DNA from: an uncultured Bacteroidales bacterium | GTDB lineage: Bacteria; Bacteroidota; Bacteroidia; Bacteroidales; Marinilabiliaceae | Assembly: GCA_934699135.1 (NCBI GenBank) | Contig: CAKUVM010000003.1 | Location: 41,568 to 105,567, forward strand | Length of the DNA: 64,000 nucleotides | Direction: 5' to 3' | The notes under the pieces: model-generated | Told to the model about the DNA's origin: nothing | The model's input: only the letters and a program-made list of their open reading frames with translations | The model's database searches: none | Shown here: in pieces, positions 17,423 to 25,144 of the stretch | Layout: each line of letters begins with the position of its first letter | Numbering within the stretch: position 1 is the stretch's first letter | Made by a program: the position numbers and the translations under genes

Positions 17423-18229
17423 ATGAAGAAAACATTCCTGATGCCTATGGCTGGCGTGATGATGTCCGCCATCGTGGCATGCTCTTTCACCGCCTGCTCT
17501 GACGATGACACCGACGACAGCCTTGAGATCGCGGAGAAGTTCAACATGACGGGTCTCGTGGCCGCCGCTCAGAATGACGGCACCATCGTCATTTCCGGCA
17601 CCGTGGAGACCAACAAGAAGCTCAAGACTTTCACCCTCACGTCTGAAGACGGCTCAAAGACCTACGACCTGCTCGAGGGCAGCGAGGCCGAGAAGGATCG
17701 CACGGAGGACGGCAAGGTGTGGACATGCACCCTCAGCTCGCCCAAGATTCCCGTGGGAATATACACGATGCAGGTGCGCACGCGCATGGGCACCACGAAG
17801 GAGACGAAGATTGGCAAGGAGTATAGTTTCCTCGCCGGCACGGGAGCTAACAAGTCATATGGCTCATACATGTCGCTCAAGAGGCAGACGAGCTACTTTA
17901 TGCAAGACGGTGACGGCATCACCGGCCTCTTAGATGAGAACGGCAACGCGAAGGAGGAGTGCAAAGACGTGGAGATCGCCCTCAATGCCGACCTCACGCT
18001 CAAGTCGGCCAAGGAGGTCAAGAACAAAGTCATAGCTGAGAACGCCGCCAACGCGAACATATACGCCGAAAGCCACTGCGTGATCACCGAGACGGGCTGC
18101 ATCGCCACATACGAGATCATCCCCGACGCTGATGACGAGACGCTGTGCACCATCAAGGGCGTAGTCCTGACGTCTAATGATGAGGACCTCATCAAGGTCG
18201 ACGTCAACGGAGAGACCTGGGGAAAATAA
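17423..18229 (+). CDS. Lipoprotein of unknown function
   Basis: A 268-residue predicted lipoprotein. Two lipobox-like cysteines are possible, Cys20 (IVAC) and Cys25 (FTAC); the second, followed by SDDD, looks more like Bacteroidota surface lipoproteins. The first ~100 mature residues (TGLVAAAQNDGTIVISGTV onward) read as a beta-sandwich, and the rest I do not recognise. The start is ATG 17423, directly before the signal peptide (MKKTFL); an upstream start would put 20 unrelated residues in front. It has its own promoter and a strong terminator, so it is a single-gene unit. Confidence 0.75.
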   Translation: MKKTFLMPMAGVMMSAIVACSFTACSDDDTDDSLEIAEKFNMTGLVAAAQNDGTIVISGTVETNKKLKTFTLTSEDGSKTYDLLEGSEAEKDRTEDGKVWTCTLSSPKIPVGIYTMQVRTRMGTTKETKIGKEYSFLAGTGANKSYGSYMSLKRQTSYFMQDGDGITGLLDENGNAKEECKDVEIALNADLTLKSAKEVKNKVIAENAANANIYAESHCVITETGCIATYEIIPDADDETLCTIKGVVLTSNDEDLIKVDVNGETWGK

Positions 18230-18256
18230 AAGGCAGGCTCGAAGTGGCCTATTGCC

Positions 18257-18294
18257 AACGCCCGCCGCGCGTCATAGTGCGGCGGGCGTTTTGT
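18257..18294 (+). terminator. Rho-independent terminator
   Basis: AACGCCCGCCGC (18257-18268) pairs with GCGGCGGGCGTT (18279-18290) around a 10-nt loop, followed by TTGTTT. It ends the lipoprotein transcript. Confidence 0.85.
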
Positions 18295-18364
18295 TTAATC
18301 TCCCGCCGTTTGTGTCTGTCGGGCCACGTCGCCCTCGCCGCTGCGCCATTTCAACAGAATGAGT

Positions 18365-18372
18365 TACCTTTG
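18365..18372 (+). promoter_or_regulatory. fhs promoter (-7 element)
   Basis: TACCTTTG is an exact TAnnTTTG match 75 bp before the fhs ATG and downstream of the preceding terminator. No clear -33 TTTG is at the right distance. Confidence 0.5.
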
Positions 18373-18446
18373 TGGCATAACTCACAACGACGTGCCGCCG
18401 CGTTATGGCGGACGGGTTCATAGGAAAGAAAACTTCAATAGCGTAA

Positions 18447-20120
18447 ATGACCGACATAGAGATTGCAGACGCGGCGGAGAAACTGCCGATTAAAGAGATA
18501 GCGGCCCGCCTGGGCGTGGGAGAGGACTTGCTGGAACCCTATGGCAGGCTCAAGGCAAAATTGCCGCTCTCGCTCATTGACGAGGCCAAGGCCGCAAAGG
18601 CGAAGCTGGTGCTGGTGACGGCCATAACGCCCACACCCGCCGGCGAGGGCAAGACGACGGTCTCCATAGGCCTGGCCGACGGGCTGAGCCGCATTGGCAA
18701 GAAGACCGTGGTGGTGCTGCGCGAGCCGTCGCTCGGGCCGGTCTTCGGCATAAAGGGCGGGGCCGCCGGCGGCGGGCAGAGCCAGGTGGTGCCGATGGAG
18801 GACATAAACCTCAACTTCACGGGCGACTTCAACGCCATAGAGAAGGCTCATAACCTCCTTGCCGCCATGATAGACAACGCCATACACTTCGGCCAGCGCG
18901 CGGCCGTCAACATCGACCCGCGCGCGGTGACGTGGAAAAGGGTGATGGACATGAACGACCGCGCCTTGCGTCACATCGTCATAGGCCTTGGCGGCAAGAC
19001 GCAGGGACTGCCGCGCGAGACGGGCTTTGACATAACGGCGGCCTCGGAGATCATGGCCATACTTTGCCTCTCGCGAGACCTTGGAGACCTGCAGCGCAGG
19101 CTGGGAGACATATACGTGGGCCGCACCTACGACGGCAAGCCCGTCAGGGCCCGCGACCTGAAGGCCGATGGAGCCATGACGGCGCTGCTCCGCGAGGCCA
19201 TGATGCCGAACCTTGTCCAGACCATAGCCCACACGCCGGCCATTGTCCACGGTGGCCCGTTCGCCAATATCGCTCAAGGTACTAACACATTGGTAGCCAC
19301 CAAGATGGGTCTTTCATTGGCCGACTACGCCGTCACAGAGGCGGGCTTCGGCTCAGACCTTGGCGCGGAAAAGTTTCTCGACATCAAGTGTCAGGCGGGC
19401 GGCCTGAAGCCGTCGGCAATTGTGGTTGTCGCCACAGTCCGCGCCCTCAAGATGCACGGCGGCGTGAAAAAAGAAGATTTGGCAGCCGAGAATGTCGAGG
19501 CCGTGAGGGCCGGCCTGCACAACCTGGAGCGTCATGTGAAAAACATGCTCGGCTATGGCGTGAGGGTGGTGGTGGCCATAAACCAGTTCGCCACAGACAC
19601 GCCGGCGGAGCACGACGTTGTGGCCCGCGCCTGCCAAGAGTGGGGCGTGAGAGCCGTGGTTGCCAACGTCTGGGGCGAGGGCGGCAAAGGGGCCGAGACT
19701 CTGGCCCGCGCCGTGGCCGAGGAGGCCGAGAGCGGCAGGAGCCACTTCAAGCCGCTTTACTCGTGGAGTGAGCCGCTTGAGGAGAAGATAAGCAAGATTG
19801 CCAGGCAGATATATGGCGCCGAGGCAGTGGAGTTCGCACCGAAAGCGCAGAAAGACCTGGCCGAGGCCCGCGAGATAGGGTTGGAAGGCGCGGCCGTGTG
19901 CATCGCCAAGACGCAATACTCATTTACTGACGACCCTAAACAGGAGGCCGGCCGGCCGGGCCGGTTCACCCTCCATGTGCGCGCCGTGGAGCTGGCGGCG
20001 GGCGCCGGCTTCGTCATCCCGCTCACGGGAGATATGATGCGAATGCCGGGCTTGCCTCTGCACCCCGCGGCGGAGGGCATGACGGTGAGCGAGGACGGCC
20101 AAATCCACGGCCTCAGCTAG
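18447..20120 (+). CDS. fhs: Formate--tetrahydrofolate ligase
   Basis: Makes 10-formyl-THF from formate, THF and ATP, feeding purine and formyl-Met-tRNA synthesis. The 557-residue protein has the ATP-binding loop TPTPAGEGKTT at 61-71, REPSLGPVFGIKGGAAGGG, FTGDFNAI, and the C-terminal DMMRMPGLP with the typical C-terminal IDGLS-like end (here IHGLS). Length matches the family. The gene is monocistronic: its own -7 element upstream and a terminator after it. It is the last gene of the unbroken + strand run that began at 1430. Confidence 0.97.
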   Translation: MTDIEIADAAEKLPIKEIAARLGVGEDLLEPYGRLKAKLPLSLIDEAKAAKAKLVLVTAITPTPAGEGKTTVSIGLADGLSRIGKKTVVVLREPSLGPVFGIKGGAAGGGQSQVVPMEDINLNFTGDFNAIEKAHNLLAAMIDNAIHFGQRAAVNIDPRAVTWKRVMDMNDRALRHIVIGLGGKTQGLPRETGFDITAASEIMAILCLSRDLGDLQRRLGDIYVGRTYDGKPVRARDLKADGAMTALLREAMMPNLVQTIAHTPAIVHGGPFANIAQGTNTLVATKMGLSLADYAVTEAGFGSDLGAEKFLDIKCQAGGLKPSAIVVVATVRALKMHGGVKKEDLAAENVEAVRAGLHNLERHVKNMLGYGVRVVVAINQFATDTPAEHDVVARACQEWGVRAVVANVWGEGGKGAETLARAVAEEAESGRSHFKPLYSWSEPLEEKISKIARQIYGAEAVEFAPKAQKDLAEAREIGLEGAAVCIAKTQYSFTDDPKQEAGRPGRFTLHVRAVELAAGAGFVIPLTGDMMRMPGLPLHPAAEGMTVSEDGQIHGLS

Positions 20121-20146
20121 GCGAGACGATAGATTACGGACAAAAG

Positions 20147-20187
20147 GCGCGCGCGGGGCTTTAAAGGCTTCCTGCGCGCGTTTTTTG
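20147..20187 (+). terminator. Rho-independent terminator after fhs
   Basis: CGCGCGCGGG around 20148 pairs with CCTGCGCGCG (20171-20180), with one G-T wobble, and six T follow. Confidence 0.85.
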
Positions 20188-20259
20188 AATATAGGGGAGT
20201 TCGTGACGACGATGAGGATTGTGGATGAAAAAGAGGTCGGGGTGGGGTATGCCACATAA

Positions 20260-20304
20260 CCCAACCGCCGCCGAGCGTCAACATGACTCTCGGCGGCGGT
20301 TGGG
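20260..20304. terminator. Perfect 16-bp hairpin at a convergent junction
   Basis: CCCAACCGCCGCCGAG (20260-20275) is the exact reverse complement of 20289-20304, with a 13-nt loop. It lies just past the stop of the minus-strand ThiE-like gene and past the fhs terminator. No good T-run follows on either strand, so it may act as a 3'-end stabiliser or weak terminator. Confidence 0.6.
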
Positions 20305-20346
20305 CCTATTTATCAAACTAAAGACTCTTTCCTTGCGGGCCTGCGC

Positions 20347-20961
20347 CTAAAACGCCTCGGCCATGCTGCCGCAACGCTCCCAGTTGAGGTAGTGCCAATA
20401 ATTCTCCGTCACGTCGTCGCGCCTGAGCGATCCCCACAGTCCGCCTAGTACCGCCACGCCGCCGAAACCCATGTCTCGCGCCGTCCCCATATTTTCGGGT
20501 CTCACGCCCCCGAGGGCAATGACCCTCCGCCCTATGATTCCCTCAGCCGCGCCGCGCAGAAGCGCGGCGGTGGTGAAGCCTGCCGTGTAGCCCCGCTTGG
20601 AGATGCTGTCAAAAATGGGGCTGAGGAACACGTAATCCGTGCGCCGTTGCGCCTCGCGGGCCTCCTCTAGAGTGTGGCATGAGGCGCTGAGCCGCCCCTC
20701 CCACCCGTCGGGCTGCGGCGCGCGCCCAGCGCTCAGGTGGTATCCGCCAAGCTCAAAGGCCTCGGCCAGGGCGGGGAAGTAGTGCATGGTCAGCCTCTCG
20801 TGAAACTCTGGCCTCACGCGCCTGATGAGGTGGGCCACGTCAACCTCGGCAGCCCCAGGCTTCCTGACGTGCAAGATGGGCAGCCCAGCCTCAAAAAGGG
20901 AGTTGATTATCTCCGCCTCACCGTCAAAAAACGTGGGCCATGAGATGGCTATGAGTTTCAT
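20347..20961 (-). CDS. ThiE/TenI-family protein
   Basis: A 204-residue TIM-barrel protein related to thiamine phosphate synthase. Visible are ILHVRKP, MHYFP, HLSAGRAP, SCHTLEEA, FLSPIFDSISKRGY and VIALGGV. It departs from true ThiE: the GPFxxTTTK phosphate/pyrimidine-binding segment seen in the paralogue at 34137-34793 is replaced by SPIFDSISKRGY, as in TenI thiazole tautomerase-like proteins. Its likely job is therefore thiazole tautomerisation or a related salvage step and not the coupling reaction, but I cannot exclude ThiE activity. The start is ATG 20961 (MKLIAISW). It lies 4 kb from the thi operon and is transcribed alone. Confidence 0.8.
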   Translation of the reverse strand: MKLIAISWPTFFDGEAEIINSLFEAGLPILHVRKPGAAEVDVAHLIRRVRPEFHERLTMHYFPALAEAFELGGYHLSAGRAPQPDGWEGRLSASCHTLEEAREAQRRTDYVFLSPIFDSISKRGYTAGFTTAALLRGAAEGIIGRRVIALGGVRPENMGTARDMGFGGVAVLGGLWGSLRRDDVTENYWHYLNWERCGSMAEAF

Positions 20962-21041
20962 ATGGCATACTGTGGATGATGAGCGCAAATATATGAAATC
21001 TTATCAAAACCTAGTATTTTATTGCTAGCTCTTGGCTAAAT

Positions 21042-21076
21042 TTTGTAAGTTTACGGCCATAAGTCCCCTAATTTTG
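21042..21076 (+). promoter_or_regulatory. Promoter of the anchored-protein gene at 21110
   Basis: TTTG (21042-21045) and TAATTTTG (21069-21076) are 23 bp apart, slightly longer than usual. The ATG is 33 bp downstream of the -7 element. Confidence 0.4.
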
Positions 21077-21109
21077 ATACATTGACACTCAAATAACAGA
21101 CCTATCTTT

Positions 21110-21592
21110 ATGAGAGACATTATGATCTTCGTCCTTGGCCTGCTCGCGGGCTCCGCCCTGACGCAATGGGTGAAGGCGGGCGATGACGGCAGGATGGAGG
21201 AGGCCTTGGAGCAGTTTGTGACCCGGATGGACTCTTGCAGGCAGGTGGCCGGCGAGACCATGGCTGGTCAGCCTGCCGCGCCCGCAAAAAAAGCGAAGCC
21301 CACCGTCCGCAGAGATGGCGACGGGAGGACATTTTCCGCCTCCAGGGGCGAGGTGGTGACGCGCAAGCCGCTGCAGGTGCAGAAAGTCCTGGAAAATGGA
21401 GACGCCGTGGCCCAAGAGTATAACGCTGAACTCGGCATTGCAATAGGCATCAAGGTTCTCCTGCCTAGGCAGGACGGCAAGGAGTATTATGACGACCAGA
21501 TCATCAAGATGCCGGCTGGCAAATGCGCCAGACAGATAGGCGTATACCGCGGCGGCTACGCGACGCTCCCGATAGTGGAGATAGGAGATTAA
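21110..21592 (+). CDS. Membrane-anchored hypothetical protein
   Basis: A 160-residue protein I do not recognise. Residues 4-20 (IMIFVLGLLAGSALTQW) form one N-terminal membrane anchor or uncleaved signal; the rest is soluble, with a basic Ala/Lys/Pro linker around 55-65 and a compact C-terminal half containing two cysteines-poor beta-like stretches (IAIGIKVLLP, YATLPIVEIGD). The gene ends 2 bp before the flavin-fold gene starts, so the pair is probably one operon. Confidence 0.65.
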   Translation: MRDIMIFVLGLLAGSALTQWVKAGDDGRMEEALEQFVTRMDSCRQVAGETMAGQPAAPAKKAKPTVRRDGDGRTFSASRGEVVTRKPLQVQKVLENGDAVAQEYNAELGIAIGIKVLLPRQDGKEYYDDQIIKMPAGKCARQIGVYRGGYATLPIVEIGD

Positions 21593-21594
21593 GA

Positions 21595-22074
21595 ATGGAA
21601 GCACACACACCAAACAACACGCCCGCGGCCCACAGCGCGGGCCTGCCCTTATCCGTGGCTCTGAAGTTTCTTGACGGCCACAGAGAGCTGGCCTTGGCCA
21701 CAGTGGACGGTGGCATGCCTCGCCTGAGGGCCTTTCAGGTGATGGGGGTTGAGGCTCGGAGAGACGCGGTTGACCTATTTTTCGCCACCGCGCCTTTTAA
21801 GGCCGTGTATGCGCAGCTTTGCGCCCAGCCCTATGTCGAGATGTTGGCCACGGCCGGCACGGTCTCCGTGCGCATGGGCGGAGACGCCTCGTTTGACGTG
21901 GAGGACCGCATGTGCCGCGCCTTGTTCTCCGCCCCCGGCAATGAGGTGCTTCCGCGGCTCTATGCCGCATACGACACCTTGGCCTATTTTAGGGTGCGCC
22001 TGCGCTTCATTGACTATTTTGACGATGGCCCCGCCCCGTGCGTCTATGAGCATTTCACCCTCAGTGGCCAATAG
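21595..22074 (+). CDS. Pyridoxamine 5'-phosphate oxidase-like flavin split-barrel protein
   Basis: A 159-residue protein of the PNPOx/FMN-binding split-barrel type: the segments ELALATVDGGMPRLRAFQ and AVDLFFATAPFKAVYAQL match the first strands and the flavin-contacting region, and PYVEMLATAGTVSVRMGG the next. Small members often bind FMN, F420 or haem, and the substrate cannot be predicted. The start is ATG 21595, preceded by the stop of its partner at 21592. A bidirectional terminator separates it from rubredoxin on the other strand. Confidence 0.75.
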   Translation: MEAHTPNNTPAAHSAGLPLSVALKFLDGHRELALATVDGGMPRLRAFQVMGVEARRDAVDLFFATAPFKAVYAQLCAQPYVEMLATAGTVSVRMGGDASFDVEDRMCRALFSAPGNEVLPRLYAAYDTLAYFRVRLRFIDYFDDGPAPCVYEHFTLSGQ

Positions 22075-22095
22075 GGGCCCCCGTCGGGACATAAA

Positions 22096-22140
22096 AAAGC
22101 CCCGCGCCAGGCATCGGCCTAGCGCGGGGCTTTCTCTTTT
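22096..22140. terminator. Bidirectional terminator between convergent genes
   Basis: AAAGCCCCGCGC (22096-22107) pairs perfectly with GCGCGGGGCTTT (22122-22133), flanked by A-rich and T-rich tracts. It serves the + strand flavin-fold gene and the minus-strand rubredoxin gene. Confidence 0.88.
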
Positions 22141-22146
22141 TGGCGT

Positions 22147-22308
22147 TTAGTCCTGAGGCTTAAAATCCTCCTTGCTTGCTCCGCAGAGGGGGCAAGTCCA
22201 GTCGTCTGGCAAATTCTCAAAGTCCGTCCCCGGAGCCACTCCGGAATCGGGGTCGCCAACGGCTGGGTCGTAGACATAGCCGCACAGCTCGCAAACGTAT
22301 TTCTTCAT
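22147..22308 (-). CDS. Rubredoxin
   Basis: A complete 53-residue rubredoxin, short enough to be missed by length cut-offs. The two iron-binding pairs are C6-E-L-C9-G and C39-P-L-C42-G, with the conserved aromatic and proline-rich core (YVYDPAVGDP, DDWTCPLCG). Rubredoxins are small one-electron carriers, in anaerobes often linked to superoxide reductases, rubrerythrin or flavoproteins. It converges with the flavin-fold gene, but no reductase is adjacent. Start ATG and TAA stop are unambiguous. I see no clear promoter in the 106 bp separating it from the PhoN gene. Confidence 0.95.
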   Translation of the reverse strand: MKKYVCELCGYVYDPAVGDPDSGVAPGTDFENLPDDWTCPLCGASKEDFKPQD

Positions 22309-22414
22309 AACCTGTGTTTGGATTGTCGCCCTAATTAACGCATATGTCGTCTTTAAGGACGTGATTTACACTTCTTTATACGCAGACTGTGGCCGTGGGT
22401 TTCGTCTTTTGGGC

Positions 22415-23200
22415 CTATAGCCTGCGCTTTCTTGCGTTTGCGGGCGAGTTCAGGTCCGGGCCTTTGATTTTGTGCAGCAGCCTGGCGCACTCGGCTTTGG
22501 CGGCCGCCACGTCGGCCTGGAACTCCGCGCTGGTGTGCATACGGGCCACGGCCGCGCTGCCTGTCACCCTGCCCGCGTCGACATCGCTCTGAAAGTGCGC
22601 GCCCACGATGGTGCGGCTCTGCCCATACTCATAGCCAAGCGTCAGGATGCTGTCTTGCGCGTCGGGGTTGACCTCGGCCAAGACAAGGGCCGTGGCCCAC
22701 CCCATGGAGGTGTGGCCAGACGGGTATGAGCCGTTGCGCGAGAGGCCGGGCTCGTCATCGGGCGTCAGGGTGTGCTGGTTGAAGACCATGAAAGGCCTGC
22801 GCCTCATATAGTGGTTTTTGGCTTTCCATGTGGCGTCGCCGCCCGTCCGCGCCACGCAGCAGAGCAGGTGGTATGTGGCGGGAGACTTTTCCTCGCTTAT
22901 CTCGTAGCCCATGGCTGGCGAGAAGTAGGCTGCCAGATATTCGCTCGTGTAGTCGGCGTCGGCCTTGGCTTGCGCTCCGCGCGGGGTTGGGCGCAGGGTC
23001 AGTCCGCGTGAGTATACCAGCCAGTCGTTGAAGAAGGCGGCGTCCGCCGTGTCGGGCGGCGCGGGGATGTAGGCCACGCTGTTTGGCAGCTCATCGTGGG
23101 TGAAATAGGGTTTTGCCTGGCGTTGTGCCGAGGCCGAGCAGGCCGTGATGATGGCAGTCGCCAGAGCGGCTGCGTGTGTCATTCTCATTGTTATGTGCAT
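22415..23200 (-). CDS. PhoN-type class A acid phosphatase (PAP2 superfamily)
   Basis: A 261-residue exported phosphatase. The three-part PAP2 signature is complete: KNHYMRRRP, then PSGHTSMGW, then SRTIVGAHFQSD, with catalytic histidines in the second and third parts. Class A enzymes hydrolyse many phosphomonoesters in the periplasm. The signal region could be cut by signal peptidase I after ASA or by lipoprotein peptidase at ITAC; both fit. I chose ATG 23200 because it opens the signal peptide. A TTG start at 23248 would add 16 unlikely residues. It is divergent from the methyltransferase gene. Confidence 0.9.
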   Translation of the reverse strand: MHITMRMTHAAALATAIITACSASAQRQAKPYFTHDELPNSVAYIPAPPDTADAAFFNDWLVYSRGLTLRPTPRGAQAKADADYTSEYLAAYFSPAMGYEISEEKSPATYHLLCCVARTGGDATWKAKNHYMRRRPFMVFNQHTLTPDDEPGLSRNGSYPSGHTSMGWATALVLAEVNPDAQDSILTLGYEYGQSRTIVGAHFQSDVDAGRVTGSAAVARMHTSAEFQADVAAAKAECARLLHKIKGPDLNSPANARKRRL

Positions 23201-23283
23201 TAGTCTTTTTACGCAAGCAATTATAGCTATTTCGGAGTGTTTTTGCAAGGTTGCGAATAATTCGGGAGGCGCGGCATTTGTTG

Positions 23284-23291
23284 TATATTTG
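23284..23291 (+). promoter_or_regulatory. Methyltransferase promoter (-7 element)
   Basis: TATATTTG matches TAnnTTTG and ends 25 bp before the preferred GTG start. No convincing -33 element is at the usual distance. Confidence 0.4.
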
Positions 23292-23316
23292 CCGGCGAAA
23301 GTCTTTCGGTAATAAA

Positions 23317-24177
23317 GTGAGATTTATAGATCTATTTGACGAGCTGGGATATCAGTGCGTCTTTTCTTCCGAGTGGGACGCGGCCGCGCAAGACACTTAT
23401 GAAGCTAATTTCGGGGAAAAGCCATTCGGAGATATAACAAAAATTGACGCTGCTGAGATTCCACCTCATGACTTGCTCCTTGCAGGATTCCCTTGCCAGG
23501 CGTTTAGCATAATGGGTAAAAAGATGGGATTTGAGGATACGCGAGGGACTATGTTTTTTGAGGTGGCTAGAATTTTGCGCTACCATATGCCCAAAGTTGT
23601 ATTGTTGGAAAACGTCAAGAATTTGACTACGCATGATGGAGGGCGCACTTTTGCCGTAATAAAGCAGACTTTAATGGATATGGGTTATCACTTGAAGTGG
23701 AAAGTTCTCAATGCCCTAGACTTTGGAGTGCCGCAAAAGAGAGAGAGAATCATAATTGTCGGTTTTTTAGACAGCCATATGTCAGAGGCTTTTAGTCTAG
23801 ACTTTGAGAAAAAAAGATACTCGCTCAGTAGCATTTTGGAGGATGACAAAGACGTTGAATCCAGCTTGTTCGCTTCTGACGCCATTGTTTCAAAACGCAG
23901 GCGAAAGACTGAGGGCAAAGACGTGTTTTATCCTTCGGTCTGGCATGAGAATAAGTCGGGTAATATTTCTGTCTTGGATCATTCTTGCGCCCTGCGTACG
24001 GGTGCGTCATACAATTACCTGTTAATAAATGGCATTCGTCGTCCGTCATCAAGAGAATTGCTCAGATTCCAAGGCTTTCCAGATACGTTTAAGATCGTAG
24101 TGTCGCATAGTGAGATAAGGAGACAAACAGGAAATTCTGTGGCTGTGCCGATGATACGCGCCATAGCGCGAGGTTAG
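23317..24177 (+). CDS. DNA (cytosine-5) methyltransferase lacking motif I
   Basis: An M.HhaI-like C5 methyltransferase of 286 residues (GTG start). Clear motifs are the catalytic FPCQAFS with Cys60, ENVKN at 98-102, the QKRERI motif at 140-145 and a C-terminal RRQTGNSVAVP. The SAM-binding motif I is missing: M.HhaI reads FIDLF-AGLGGFRLAL-ESCGAEC, and this protein reads FIDLF-DELGYQC, an in-frame loss of ten residues including the FxGxG glycines. It is therefore probably unable to bind SAM normally. The gene is AT-richer than its neighbours and has no restriction enzyme beside it, which suggests a horizontally acquired orphan. The target site is not predictable. An assembly or sequencing error is the main alternative. 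Confidence 0.88.
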   Translation: MRFIDLFDELGYQCVFSSEWDAAAQDTYEANFGEKPFGDITKIDAAEIPPHDLLLAGFPCQAFSIMGKKMGFEDTRGTMFFEVARILRYHMPKVVLLENVKNLTTHDGGRTFAVIKQTLMDMGYHLKWKVLNALDFGVPQKRERIIIVGFLDSHMSEAFSLDFEKKRYSLSSILEDDKDVESSLFASDAIVSKRRRKTEGKDVFYPSVWHENKSGNISVLDHSCALRTGASYNYLLINGIRRPSSRELLRFQGFPDTFKIVVSHSEIRRQTGNSVAVPMIRAIARG

Positions 24178-24297
24178 ATAAGGTAATAAAATCTAAAGGA
24201 GATGCAGCAACAGCACCCGAAACTGCGCGATCAGCGCAAATTGCATGCTAATGAGCCTTATGCGCTTAACTCAAGGTGAGCGCGTCGTCAGAACCAT

Positions 24298-24345
24298 AAA
24301 ACCGCCCCGCCGCAATCCTCAAGGATTGCGGCGGGGCGGCTTTAT
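24298..24345. terminator. Bidirectional terminator
   Basis: A 17-bp perfect stem (24302-24318 with 24323-24339) has a 4-nt loop, A-rich sequence on the left and TTTATG on the right. It separates the + strand methyltransferase from the minus-strand lipoprotein. Confidence 0.85.
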
Positions 24346-24362
24346 GTAAGGCAGTGGCTTGG

Positions 24363-24905
24363 CTAATCTTTAAGCTCCCACGCGCCGTTGCCTTTCCTTG
24401 CTATTGTCACACGTCTCAGGGCTTCCGAGTCCTGAGGCACGGCTTTGACCGTTTTGCCGTCAATCTCCATCTCGGCGAGGTGGAACTCGAAGTCCATATA
24501 GTGGTCTTTAAGCCTGTTTGGCACTTCGAGTTTGAAGACGGTCTTCACCCTGAGCTTCTTCCCGTCGAGGGTAAGGTCACTGAAGTAGGAGGCCGTGGTG
24601 ACGGCGGACGTGTCTGTGTCCGTGGTAATTTTCTTGGAGAACGCATTAGGGCTCGGGAAGTCAACCTTTATGGAATTGCCGTCCGCTCTCCCTATTTTGA
24701 GCTTGCTCCTGTTCTCTTCGCAATACCCGCTCGTGGCGGCGATAAAAGCGTCGTCCACGTCGTCTCCCTCAACAGCCAAATATGTGGAGAGCACGCGTGA
24801 GTTGCCGTTGGCGGGCGAGTAGCGGAAGTTGCCCGATTCGTCATCGCATCCGCACGCGGTGAGCATTACGAAGACTATGCCTAGGATTGCTGGTATGTTT
24901 TTCAT
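24363..24905 (-). CDS. Lipoprotein of unknown function
   Basis: A 180-residue lipoprotein with lipobox MLTAC (Cys near residue 19) and the acidic CDDES tail typical of Bacteroidota surface lipoproteins. The mature part has beta-strand-like segments (SYFSDLTLDGKKLRVKTVFKLEVP) and I do not recognise the family. The start is ATG 24905 (MKNIPAILG). It is alone between two hairpins. An AT-rich stretch with a TATATATATA run (24955-24970) lies upstream and probably carries its promoter. Confidence 0.72.
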   Translation of the reverse strand: MKNIPAILGIVFVMLTACGCDDESGNFRYSPANGNSRVLSTYLAVEGDDVDDAFIAATSGYCEENRSKLKIGRADGNSIKVDFPSPNAFSKKITTDTDTSAVTTASYFSDLTLDGKKLRVKTVFKLEVPNRLKDHYMDFEFHLAEMEIDGKTVKAVPQDSEALRRVTIARKGNGAWELKD

Positions 24906-25075
24906 TTGTGAATTGTTATCGATCGTCATAATCAAGCTGTGACATCACACGGGAATATATATATATAAACCCCGAGAAAAGAAACAATCGCTATAGGGTG
25001 TTTTTTTAGTTTATTCAATGTGTTTGCTAGTCCAGTAAATAGCCATATAGCAGTTTATGGGCATTTCAAGAGAAT

Positions 25076-25120
25076 AAAGACCCCGCCATAAGAGCGCGCA
25101 TGCTCTTATGGCGGGGCGAG
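25076..25120 (-). terminator. Terminator of the thiSGCH operon
   Basis: CCCCGCCATAAGAGC (25081-25095) and GCTCTTATGGCGGGG (25102-25116) form a perfect 15-bp stem with a 6-nt loop. On the minus strand it is followed by TCTTTATTCT. It lies 25 bp after the thiH stop. Confidence 0.82.
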
Positions 25121-25144
25121 AGTCTTGTGGACTGGGGGCTCGGC

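Noticed and set aside
20347..20961. ThiE-like gene as a pseudogene
   Set aside because: The frame is open and full length, and the altered motif fits the TenI subgroup.
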